A stretch of 8,247 nt of DNA, taken from NCBI GenBank assembly GCA_025453925.1, contig JALOPK010000251.1:1-8247 (forward strand), read 5' to 3'. Positions 1 to 5,474 of the stretch are shown in pieces (position 1 is the stretch's first letter; each line of letters starts with the position of its first letter). A program made the translations under genes and the position numbers. Below the pieces are notes generated by a model. That model had not been told where the DNA came from. It did no database searches and saw only the letters and a list, made by a program, of their open reading frames with translations. The DNA is from Candidatus Eiseniibacteriota bacterium (GTDB lineage Bacteria > JAFGKV01).

Positions 1-8
1 TTTCTTTG

Positions 9-1871
9 CTACCGGTCGTTCCCCACCCAGACGGGGCTCGACCATGCCTGGTGCCCGTCGGCCTGCCTGACGCGGGCATAGTAGTAGTCGCCCGGCGTTG
101 CGGCGCTGCTGTCAGTGAAATCCACACGCTCCACGAGTCCGTCCGTGGAGAATGCCCTGTGCACCGACCCGTTCTTGATGATCTCCAGGTGTTCGACGGG
201 TGCGGTCCCCAGCACGGCCAGTGTGCCACTCCTCGGCCCACGGCACGCCGAATCGGGCAGAACATCCCCCATGGACGAGCCACCCACCGTGAACTGCAGG
301 AGAATCCTCGCGCCTGAGGTCCCATACACATGGCGTGAGGTGAGTGCGCCCCAGATTGCTTCCCTCGTCAGCGTGTCGGCCTGAAAGGCCACCAGACCCT
401 GGGTGTTGCCGGAACTCCACCGACCAGGATGCCCGACATGGCCATCCCCCGAGGCAATAAGACCAAGGCGGTATCCACGAGCCAGGGCGTCCTGGACAAA
501 CTTGCCCTCGGCCGGGGAGTAGATCATGCCCGCGCACCCGAAGCACTCGGAATTCCCATGCACTGAGTAGACTTCCACGAGCATCTCCTGCTCGGGCGGC
601 GGGTGGTGGCTCCAATCTGTTCCGACAGGGCCGCCACCGACATGGTGCGCGACGGTGATTGCGTTCCATGGCTTGATCGCCGCCCACAGTTCTTCCGGGG
701 TGTCGGTGGCGGCATCGTCAAATGGAAACACGGCTCCAGCCTCTCCGGGGAAGTACACATTGCGGTGGCCGTAGGTCCAACTGGTCCACTCGTAGCCCAG
801 GAGCGTGACGAATCTGCCGGGAGCATGAAAGGCCGAGGTCTCCGTCGTCACACTATCCCAACCACCGCCCCGCAATGGCCGGAATCCCCACGCGTCATGA
901 TCGGTGACTGACGCCACATCGAGGCCGGCCGTATCCCTGGCGTAGCGATAGTAGTCGCCCGGGGTCCCCGTACCGTCGCTGAGGCCGGTGTGACCGTGGA
1001 TGTCGCCCCAGAACACGCGGTGGAATACGCCTCCTGACCCGCAGAGTATGGGGTTGGAGGATGCCCGCATGCCGGAGAGGCTGTCGGAGACGTGGAAAAC
1101 CACGAGCCCGGGAACGGGGATCGTGGCGGCGAAACGGGAGGCACCCCTGTCGACGGGCGTGAGTTCCAGCGAAGGAGGCGCGGAGGCCTGGCCGTCACTC
1201 GATAACGCGATGACGCCGACGTACCCACCGTCGCAATTGCCGGCCTCATCAAGGGCTGCCACCGTCACCTCGAACTCCTGCCCCGGGGATACCAAACTCG
1301 GCGCGTTGACCCAGAGCGTGACCGCCGGACGTGCGATGACCCGTAGGCCGGGTTGCCGCGAGATCTCCCCGAATACGCCGTCGCCGTCACCGTCGGTCTT
1401 CACGAAGAACTCCTGATGCTGTTCCGCGTAGGGCTCCACCTGGGCCGAGCCTGCGGGGTGGACGCCTCCTCCGGTATCACCGTAGCGTATGGTGACCTCC
1501 TCGCCCTGGCGGAGAGTGTCTCCCCGCACTTCCACCAGCACGTAGTTGCGTGCTGGATCCGCGAAGGGCACGAGGCTGCAGGGGGCAGCGCTGGATACGC
1601 TGCAGAATCCGGGCATGTCGGGATGGGAAATCTGGGGTGGGGACCACTTCCAGAAGGGGCTGATCTGCAGCACGATTCCCCCGCCCGGGGGGAGGCCCTC
1701 CCGGCCGGTTCTGTAAATGATGTCCCATGTACCGAGGGAGCCGGCGACCACGGGTTCGGCAGGGATCATCACGGCGGTGCCACGCCCGTCTTCGGCGGAG
1801 GGATCCGCGGGCTCGGGAGCATCCGTGCGGGCGCAGGAAAGCAGGAGCACCACCAGGAGCATTCGCTTCAT
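9..1871 (-). CDS. DUF3604 (PHP-like) predicted metallohydrolase lipoprotein
   Basis: Predicted secreted lipoprotein of 620 aa with a DUF3604 domain, a family related to PHP-type metal-dependent hydrolases; the substrate is unknown. The N-terminus (MKRMLLVVLLLSC) is a short lipoprotein signal with lipobox LLSC, lipidated Cys at residue 13. Residues ~30-280 look like beta-rich, Ig-like adhesion or linker domains and contain an acidic DGDGDG stretch (160-165) that could bind calcium. The hydrolase domain runs from ~285 to 540. Likely metal ligands are GDIHGHTGLSDG (289-300; His292, His294), VTDHD (322-326), AHH (408-410), VHGNSEC (437-443) and SGDGHVGHPG (474-483). A small beta domain ends the protein. 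The start at 1871 is chosen for the lipoprotein signal and a strong Shine-Dalgarno (GGAGGGAG) 6 nt upstream; the frame stays open to 2213 but that part is antisense to the next gene. Divergent from the aldehyde dehydrogenase. The family call is confident; the enzymatic role is unknown. Confidence 0.88.
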   Translation of the reverse strand: MKRMLLVVLLLSCARTDAPEPADPSAEDGRGTAVMIPAEPVVAGSLGTWDIIYRTGREGLPPGGGIVLQISPFWKWSPPQISHPDMPGFCSVSSAAPCSLVPFADPARNYVLVEVRGDTLRQGEEVTIRYGDTGGGVHPAGSAQVEPYAEQHQEFFVKTDGDGDGVFGEISRQPGLRVIARPAVTLWVNAPSLVSPGQEFEVTVAALDEAGNCDGGYVGVIALSSDGQASAPPSLELTPVDRGASRFAATIPVPGLVVFHVSDSLSGMRASSNPILCGSGGVFHRVFWGDIHGHTGLSDGTGTPGDYYRYARDTAGLDVASVTDHDAWGFRPLRGGGWDSVTTETSAFHAPGRFVTLLGYEWTSWTYGHRNVYFPGEAGAVFPFDDAATDTPEELWAAIKPWNAITVAHHVGGGPVGTDWSHHPPPEQEMLVEVYSVHGNSECFGCAGMIYSPAEGKFVQDALARGYRLGLIASGDGHVGHPGRWSSGNTQGLVAFQADTLTREAIWGALTSRHVYGTSGARILLQFTVGGSSMGDVLPDSACRGPRSGTLAVLGTAPVEHLEIIKNGSVHRAFSTDGLVERVDFTDSSAATPGDYYYARVRQADGHQAWSSPVWVGNDR

Positions 1872-1877
1872 TGACTT

Positions 1878-1885
1878 CTCCCTCC
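1878..1885 (-). promoter_or_regulatory. Shine-Dalgarno of the DUF3604 gene
   Basis: The minus strand reads GGAGGGAG, 6 nt before the ATG at 1871. This near-ideal ribosome-binding site decides the start and excludes the longer open frame that reaches back to 2213. Confidence 0.8.
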
Positions 1886-1896
1886 ATAGGGTACGA

Positions 1897-1923
1897 GTTG
1901 CACGATACAAGAAAGCCTGCAAC
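1897..1923. repeat. Inverted repeat in divergent intergenic region, candidate operator
   Basis: GTTGCA (1897-1902) and TGCAAC (1918-1923) are perfect inverted copies separated by 15 nt, so the half-site centres are 21 bp apart, two helical turns. The element lies between two divergent genes (starts at 1871 and 2000). That geometry suits a dimeric regulator or a loosely paired hairpin. No convincing -35/-10 pair was found on either strand here, so the operator role is inference. Confidence 0.35.
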
Positions 1924-1987
1924 CCCCGGTGAGGAAACCGCGGTGCGTCCCCCAGCCGTGAGACGCGGGGGTCGCCTCTGCGGCGAT

Positions 1988-1994
1988 GGAGGTG
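1988..1994 (+). promoter_or_regulatory. Shine-Dalgarno of the aldehyde dehydrogenase gene
   Basis: GGAGGTG lies 5 nt before the ATG at 2000 and fixes that start, although the frame is open upstream to 1727. Confidence 0.8.
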
Positions 1995-1999
1995 TCGCC

Positions 2000-3433
2000 A
2001 TGCGCAGATTCCTTCCCATCGTTGATGGATGCTCCGTCGAGGATGGGCCACTTCGCACGATACGCAGCCCCTTTGATGACTCCTTCGTGGCCGAGGCGGG
2101 TTGGGGCGATGATGCTCTTGTGGGCCGCGCCATCGAAGCAACGGCCCGCGGCGCGCGCACCATGCGGGATCTGGCGCTGTATACGCGGCAGGAGATTCTC
2201 CGGCGGACCTCAAACCTGCTTTCCCTTCGCACAGAGGAGTTGGCCGAGATCATCGCGAGAGAAGCGGGCAAGCCAATCCGGCATGCCCGGGCCGAGGTAT
2301 CCCGGGCGGCGGTCACCTTCTCTCTCGCGGCCGGAGAGACGTCGGCACTGGCGGGCGAGGTATTGCCGCTGGATGTGAGCCCCAATGGCAGGAGGCGGCT
2401 CGGCATCACCAGGAGGATGCCCGTCGGCGCCATCGCGGGGATCACGCCGTTCAACTTTCCCTTGAACCTGGTTGCCCACAAAGTGGCGCCGGCCTTGGCG
2501 GCGGGCAACGCAATCCTCGTGAAGCCCGCGTCCGCAACTCCTCTCTCCGCGCTGCGCCTGGCGGAGATCCTCGGCGAGGCGGGCCTGCCTCCTGGTGGAT
2601 GCAATGTCGTGCCGTGCAGCGCCCGGGACGCCGGGGCGCTGGCGAGCGATGAGCGAATCGCGATGATCTCCTTCACTGGAAGCGCCGAGGTGGGATGGGG
2701 CATCAAGGCTGCGTGCGGCAAGAAGAGGGTTTGTCTTGAGCTTGGCGGAAACGCGGCCGTGATCGTGGAACCCGATGCCGATTTGGTCCACGCGGCGAAA
2801 CGGATCGCAGCGGGAGGCTACGCCTATGCCGGCCAGGTCTGCATCTCGGTACAGCGGGTGTACGTGCACCACAGTGTGCGCGATGCGTTCCTCGCATGCT
2901 ATCTGCCGGAAGTCGAAGCACTGGTCATCGGCGACCCCATGGATCCGGCCACCGACGTCGGCCCTGTGATTGACGACGACGCCGCGTTGCGAATCGAGGA
3001 ATGGATCGGCGAGGCGGTGGATGCGGGGGGAGCTCTGCTGGTGGGCGGTGGGCGTCGAGGCAGGATGGTGGAGCCGGCGGTGCTGGCCGATGTGCCCGGG
3101 GCATGCCGTGTCGTCGTCGAGGAGGCGTTTGCGCCATTGACCGTGGTGCAATCCTACGGGAACCTGAAAGAGGCACTGAGCGCGGTGAACAGCTCTCGAT
3201 TCGGCCTGCAAGCCGGGATCTTCACCACCAGGCTCGACACCGCCCTGGCGGCGTTCGATGCGCTGGAGGTCGGCGGCGTCATCGTGAACGATTCCTCAGT
3301 GTTCAGGGTCGACAGTATGCCATACGGAGGGGTAAAGGATTCGGGTCTCGGACGGGAGGGTATCGCGTCGGCGATCCACGAGATGACGGAGCCGCGTATC
3401 ATGGTGGTGGAGATGCCGCAGCCGGCGGCCTGA
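2000..3433 (+). CDS. NAD(P)-dependent aldehyde dehydrogenase family protein
   Basis: Cytosolic aldehyde dehydrogenase of 477 aa, a normal full length for the superfamily; it oxidises an aldehyde to an acid with NAD(P)+. All signature residues are present: oxyanion Asn152 in TPFNFP, the nucleotide-binding VKPAS (174-178) and FTGSAEVG (225-232), general base Glu247 in LELGG, nucleophile Cys281 in GQVCISVQR, and the cofactor-contacting Glu375 in EEAFAP. The C-terminal part (NDSSVFRVDSMPYGGVKDSG, 430-449) resembles the lactaldehyde/non-phosphorylating glyceraldehyde-3-phosphate dehydrogenase-like branch rather than betaine- or retinal-type enzymes. The substrate cannot be read from sequence. The start is set by GGAGGTG 5 nt upstream. 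It is monocistronic here, divergent from the DUF3604 lipoprotein, and followed at once by a GC-rich hairpin. The region is also open on the opposite strand, a common artefact of high-GC coding DNA. Confidence 0.95.
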   Translation: MRRFLPIVDGCSVEDGPLRTIRSPFDDSFVAEAGWGDDALVGRAIEATARGARTMRDLALYTRQEILRRTSNLLSLRTEELAEIIAREAGKPIRHARAEVSRAAVTFSLAAGETSALAGEVLPLDVSPNGRRRLGITRRMPVGAIAGITPFNFPLNLVAHKVAPALAAGNAILVKPASATPLSALRLAEILGEAGLPPGGCNVVPCSARDAGALASDERIAMISFTGSAEVGWGIKAACGKKRVCLELGGNAAVIVEPDADLVHAAKRIAAGGYAYAGQVCISVQRVYVHHSVRDAFLACYLPEVEALVIGDPMDPATDVGPVIDDDAALRIEEWIGEAVDAGGALLVGGGRRGRMVEPAVLADVPGACRVVVEEAFAPLTVVQSYGNLKEALSAVNSSRFGLQAGIFTTRLDTALAAFDALEVGGVIVNDSSVFRVDSMPYGGVKDSGLGREGIASAIHEMTEPRIMVVEMPQPAA

Positions 3434-3476
3434 GCCCGGGGGCTCCTCGGCTGGTCCCAATGGGACGCCCCGGGGC
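3434..3476 (+). terminator. Nested GC-rich hairpin directly after the aldehyde dehydrogenase stop
   Basis: GCCCGGGGGC (3434-3443) pairs with GCCCCGGGGC (3467-3476) with one mismatch, enclosing a perfect GTCCC/GGGAC stem (3454-3458 with 3462-3466, loop AAT). The inner and outer stems abut on the 3' side; a 10-nt bulge separates them on the 5' side. The structure starts at the base after the TGA. There is no T-run after it, so it is not a textbook intrinsic terminator; it could still stop transcription or protect the 3' end. Confidence 0.5.
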
Positions 3477-3573
3477 GGCCTCCATTGAAGAGGCGATGAA
3501 CAGCCAGGAAGAACGGGCGGGCCGGCCTCGCTCGGAGGACACAGGGAGGAGGGTTTGGGGTTCAGTGCGGCCG

Positions 3574-3596
3574 CTGAGGTCGGGGGGCCCCCTCAG
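3574..3596. repeat. Strong GC-rich stem-loop
   Basis: CTGAGG (3574-3579) pairs with CCTCAG (3591-3596). After a 2-nt bulge, GGG (3582-3584) pairs with CCC (3588-3590). It is stable on either strand and sits midway between the hairpin after the aldehyde dehydrogenase and the 3631-3649 stem. It is a possible bidirectional terminator, though neither strand has a T-run next to it. Confidence 0.4.
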
Positions 3597-3630
3597 AATT
3601 CTCAGTGTTGAGAGTACATCCAAATGTAGC

Positions 3631-3649
3631 CACGCCGCCCTGCGGCGTG
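3631..3649. repeat. Perfect 8-bp stem-loop
   Basis: CACGCCGC (3631-3638) and GCGGCGTG (3642-3649) are perfect inverted copies around a 3-nt loop (CCT). On the minus strand it lies about 30 nt after the stop of the doubtful ORF at 3680-3943, so it could end minus-strand transcription. The downstream bases on that strand (GCTACATTTGG) are only mildly T-rich. Confidence 0.45.
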
Positions 3650-3679
3650 CCGCCGGGCGCAGAGCCGCGGGGCCAAGGC

Positions 3680-3943
3680 CTATGGCATTCGGATGAGGAA
3701 GACAGAGGTGCTCTCAAGCATGTGGGGCCACCATGGGGAGCGAGGCGGCGTCAGATCCTTCAGGATGGTGAGTTCGGCACCCAGCCGTCCGAGGGGCGAC
3801 CGTTCCTGGTCGCCCGGGTGCCGGGTCGTTGCCGATATCACCATCGGTTTCGGGTTCGACGCCCGACCGGCGAATTCGGCGGCGAGAGCGACCACCAACG
3901 CGACTGCGAGAGCGATGGGTTGGCGACGGGTCGGCGGAACCAC
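3680..3943 (-). CDS. Doubtful small ORF with signal-like N-terminus
   Basis: An 87-codon open frame starting at GTG, which I do not recognise. In favour: the N-terminus has a basic TRR followed by a hydrophobic run (residues ~9-22, mainly Ala/Val/Leu), as in a signal peptide or single membrane anchor, and the frame lies downstream of gspG on the same strand. Against: there is no Shine-Dalgarno, an in-frame TGA lies 6 nt before the GTG, no family motif is visible in the rest, and a perfect 8-bp hairpin (3794-3815) lies inside it. It could be a small exported protein, a fragment of a decayed gene, or chance in GC-rich DNA. Confidence 0.2.
   Translation of the reverse strand: MVPPTRRQPIALAVALVVALAAEFAGRASNPKPMVISATTRHPGDQERSPLGRLGAELTILKDLTPPRSPWWPHMLESTSVFLIRMP
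3794..3815. repeat. Perfect 8-bp stem-loop
   Basis: GGGCGACC (3794-3801) and GGTCGCCC (3808-3815) are perfect inverted copies with a 6-nt loop. Two further perfect 5-bp stem-loops follow closely (3832-3847 and 3850-3866), making a run of three hairpins in about 75 nt. This looks more like a structured RNA or regulatory element than coding sequence. Confidence 0.4.
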
Positions 3944-4082
3944 GCGCTCTCAAACAAGTGCAGCGTGTGCCATGTGCTCCCGCACGCTACCGTGTTCCCG
4001 CTCACCTATCCATCCTTCCATGCTCGCCGTTTCTGATTCTGCGCTCCTGCTGACGCCGGAAGCTGACCGCAGAGTGGTTCCC

Positions 4083-4105
4083 GCACCGGCGATCCGCCCG
4101 AGTGC
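4083..4105 (-). terminator. Two-part hairpin after gspG, candidate operon terminator
   Basis: GCAC (4083-4086) pairs with GTGC (4102-4105), and inside it GGCG (4088-4091) pairs with CGCC (4095-4098) around a 3-nt loop. It begins 15 nt past the gspG stop on the minus strand. No T-run follows. It would suit the 3' end of the gspE-F-G transcript if that operon stops at gspG. Confidence 0.3.
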
Positions 4106-4120
4106 CGCTTGTTCCACCCC

Positions 4121-4552
4121 CTATTCCCAGTTCGTGATGTCGTCGGTCGTCAGTTCCACGCCGTCCGGTCCCGCGGAGATGAGCTCATAGTCGAGGCCCT
4201 TCCTGGGCGACGGGCTGCGGTAGAGGTAGGGCTTACCCCATGGGTCTTTCGGCACTATCGGCCGCCGCACGTAGGGGCCGTCCCATCCCGGTGGCAGGGG
4301 CTCGGTGGATGGCGGTTCGATCAGGGCGCCAAGCCCCTGTTCCGTGGTCGGGAACGCGCCGTTATCCAACTCGTACATGTCCAAGGCAGCAGGGATGTTC
4401 AGCAGCACGTCCGTACGGGCCGCTGCTATCTTCGCCTTCCTGGCCCGACCTGAAAAGCGAGGCACTACCATGTAGGTGAGCGCGGCGAGAATGACAAGCA
4501 CGAGCAGGAGCTCCAGCAGAGTGAAGCCCCGCCGGGGGGAATAGCTGCGCAT
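4121..4552 (-). CDS. gspG: Type II secretion major pseudopilin GspG
   Basis: Major pseudopilin of the type II secretion pseudopilus, an inner-membrane precursor cleaved and N-methylated by prepilin peptidase, then assembled into the periplasmic piston. The 143 aa match the usual family length. The type III leader is SPRRG|FTLLE: cleavage after Gly9, with the conserved Glu at mature position 5 (Glu14), followed by a hydrophobic helix (10-31). GspG hallmarks follow: PTTEQGLGAL (68-77), the DPWGKPY stretch (103-109), and a C-terminal loop ending AGPDGVELTTDDITNWE (127-143), the usual calcium-binding tail. The ATG at 4552 is chosen because GAGGTG lies 4 nt upstream; a GTG at 4564 overlapping the gspF stop is possible but lacks a ribosome-binding site. 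It follows gspF by 8 nt and is probably the last gene of the operon. The peptidase gene is not in this window. Confidence 0.96.
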   Translation of the reverse strand: MRSYSPRRGFTLLELLLVLVILAALTYMVVPRFSGRARKAKIAAARTDVLLNIPAALDMYELDNGAFPTTEQGLGALIEPPSTEPLPPGWDGPYVRRPIVPKDPWGKPYLYRSPSPRKGLDYELISAGPDGVELTTDDITNWE

Positions 4553-4556
4553 GATG

Positions 4557-4562
4557 CACCTC
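4557..4562 (-). promoter_or_regulatory. Shine-Dalgarno of gspG
   Basis: GAGGTG on the minus strand, 4 nt before the ATG at 4552, overlaps the gspF stop codon. It favours that ATG over the upstream GTG at 4564 and suggests that gspG translation is coupled to gspF. Confidence 0.65.
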
Positions 4563-5307
4563 ACGTTGGCAGGTCTATCTGGAACGCCGGCATCAGCATC
4601 GCCTGCGCCAGAAAACCAATCAGCACCGCCGCGAAAGCAAGCAGCACCAGGGGCATCCAGCGGGCCAGACGCTCAAGCCGTCTTGTGAGCAGGACCTCCG
4701 CGTGCCCGGCCAAAGACGCGAAGGCCTGCGGCATGGTGCCGGACACCTCGGCCAGGCCGAGCACCCGGGACGTGCGTGAGGGGAGCCACTGCGCGCGGCG
4801 CGCCGCCGCACCAGGAGCATCCCCTGCTTTGACCCTGCGGGCCAGTTCGGTGGCAACCTCCCGCCAGTCATCGGGTGTGACAACCACTGCGGCGATCTCC
4901 AAGGCTCTGTCCAGAGGAATCGATGCGCGGGACAGGATGGAGAGGACGCCGAAGTACTTCCAGGCCTCGGCCAGCCGCACTGTTTCGGCGAGCCCCGGGA
5001 TGCGCGATGAGATCGTGCGCAGGCGCTCATGGTTCGAGACGGACCAGACCGTGAGACCGAGAACGGTTGCCGCGACCAGCCAGACGACGGCGGAGCCGCC
5101 CGCGCGCCCGATCCAGAGCGCCACCCGGGTGGCCAATGGGGGAGCAGAGCCGAGCTCTTCGGACAACGCGGAAACCGTGGGAAGCACCACGCGAAACAGG
5201 ATCACGCCGGTCAGGATCGTGGAGCCCAGCACCAGCAGCGGGTACGAGGTGACTCGGGTCACTCGATCGCGCCATGCATCTTCACGCTCAAGTTGCGCGG
5301 CGATCAT
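4561..5307 (-). CDS. gspF: Type II secretion inner-membrane platform protein GspF, C-terminal part
   Basis: This is the main part of GspF, the polytopic inner-membrane protein that links the GspE ATPase to the pseudopilus. The 248 aa begin at the end of the first GspF domain (IAAQLEREDAWRDRV), followed by membrane segments at ~22-43 and ~72-90. A second GspF domain spans ~114-215 (YFGVLSILSRASIPLDRALE, then GLAEVSGTMPQAFASLA). A last membrane helix lies at ~218-240. This is the expected topology from mid-domain 1 onward. Full GspF is usually around 400 aa; the start of domain 1 is encoded by the overlapping upstream ORF (5304-5474). Reading this frame upstream of its ATG gives RPSEGLD, which continues the GspF consensus, so the split looks like a -1 frameshift in an ancestral gene. 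The ATG has GGAGGG 7 nt upstream and overlaps the previous stop as ATGA, so it can be translated on its own. Confidence 0.9.
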   Translation of the reverse strand: MIAAQLEREDAWRDRVTRVTSYPLLVLGSTILTGVILFRVVLPTVSALSEELGSAPPLATRVALWIGRAGGSAVVWLVAATVLGLTVWSVSNHERLRTISSRIPGLAETVRLAEAWKYFGVLSILSRASIPLDRALEIAAVVVTPDDWREVATELARRVKAGDAPGAAARRAQWLPSRTSRVLGLAEVSGTMPQAFASLAGHAEVLLTRRLERLARWMPLVLLAFAAVLIGFLAQAMLMPAFQIDLPT

Positions 5308-5474
5308 ATCGAGGCCCTCCGACGGCCGCTCTTGACCATGGCCGCGATGAGGGCTTCCGGAGAGCCGGCACCGGCCTCGCCGGCCACGAGATCAACCGCC
5401 GCGGCCAGCGGGACCCCGTGCCGCAGCAGCAGCGCCAGGTCGCCGCAGTACTCAACCCGCTGTCGGGAGTTCAT
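5304..5474 (-). CDS. gspF: GspF N-terminal fragment (split gene)
   Basis: A 56-codon ORF starting within the last codons of gspE (ATGA overlap) and ending in an ATGA overlap with the larger gspF piece. RVEYCGDLALLLRHGVPLAAAVDLVA matches the first helices of a GspF domain, and LIAAMVKSG matches the helix before the usual GE-x-G turn; after that the frame drifts into RRRASI and stops. The family consensus resumes in the -1 frame. Compared with typical GspF it lacks the ~60-residue cytoplasmic N-terminus and roughly 35-40 residues between these two helices (the region that normally includes the SLSEAL-type motif), judged from memory of the family. It may be a real small subunit working in trans, half of a frameshifted gene, or the result of a sequencing error. 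Confidence 0.7.
   Translation of the reverse strand: MNSRQRVEYCGDLALLLRHGVPLAAAVDLVAGEAGAGSPEALIAAMVKSGRRRASI
5315..5320 (-). promoter_or_regulatory. Internal Shine-Dalgarno for the second gspF ORF
   Basis: GGAGGG on the minus strand, 7 nt before the ATG at 5307, lies inside the end of the first gspF fragment. It is as strong as those of the other genes here. It supports re-initiation on the C-terminal piece, and is relevant to whether the split is functional. Confidence 0.55.

Larger units (their letters stand above)
3434..4120. other. Convergent intergenic region, structured, no convincing gene
   Basis: This 687-bp gap separates the converging aldehyde dehydrogenase and gspG. Open frames exist on both strands, but none has both a good ribosome-binding site and a recognisable product. 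The clearest content is a string of stem-loops: 3434-3476, 3478-3494 (GCCTC/GAGGC), 3574-3596, 3600-3613 (TCTCA/TGAGA), 3631-3649, 3794-3815, 3832-3847 (CCGAT/ATCGG), 3850-3866 (TCGGG/CCCGA) and 4083-4105. It may hold terminators for both flanking transcripts, an uncharacterised structured RNA, or a decayed gene. Confidence 0.5.

Noticed and set aside
1727-1999. N-terminal extension of the aldehyde dehydrogenase frame
   Set aside because: It would overlap the DUF3604 start, adds Arg-rich sequence outside the family fold, and the GGAGGTG site points to the ATG at 2000.
1872-2213. N-terminal extension of the DUF3604 frame
   Set aside because: The extra residues are Arg-rich and overlap the dehydrogenase gene on the other strand. 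The lipoprotein signal and the ribosome-binding site place the start at 1871.
1477-3211. Long minus-strand open frames over the aldehyde dehydrogenase
   Set aside because: They are antisense to a full-length enzyme with every catalytic residue, and their translations are Arg/Pro-rich with no motifs.
3850-3874. tRNA-like T arm (5-bp stem, TTCGACG loop)
   Set aside because: The preceding hairpin has a 6-nt loop and lies 2 nt away, no matching acceptor strand occurs at the right distance, and no D arm is seen. It is not a tRNA.
3941-4120. Continuation of the gspG frame past its stop
   Set aside because: The same frame stays mostly open after TAG, broken only by one TGA, but gspG ends at its conserved ITNWE terminus and the following residues match nothing. 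I treat this as chance in GC-rich DNA.
5304-5345. Programmed -1 ribosomal frameshift in gspF
   Set aside because: No X-XXY-YYZ slippery heptamer occurs in the overlap of the two frames. Re-initiation at ATGA or a plain mutation or sequence error explains it better, although it is not excluded.
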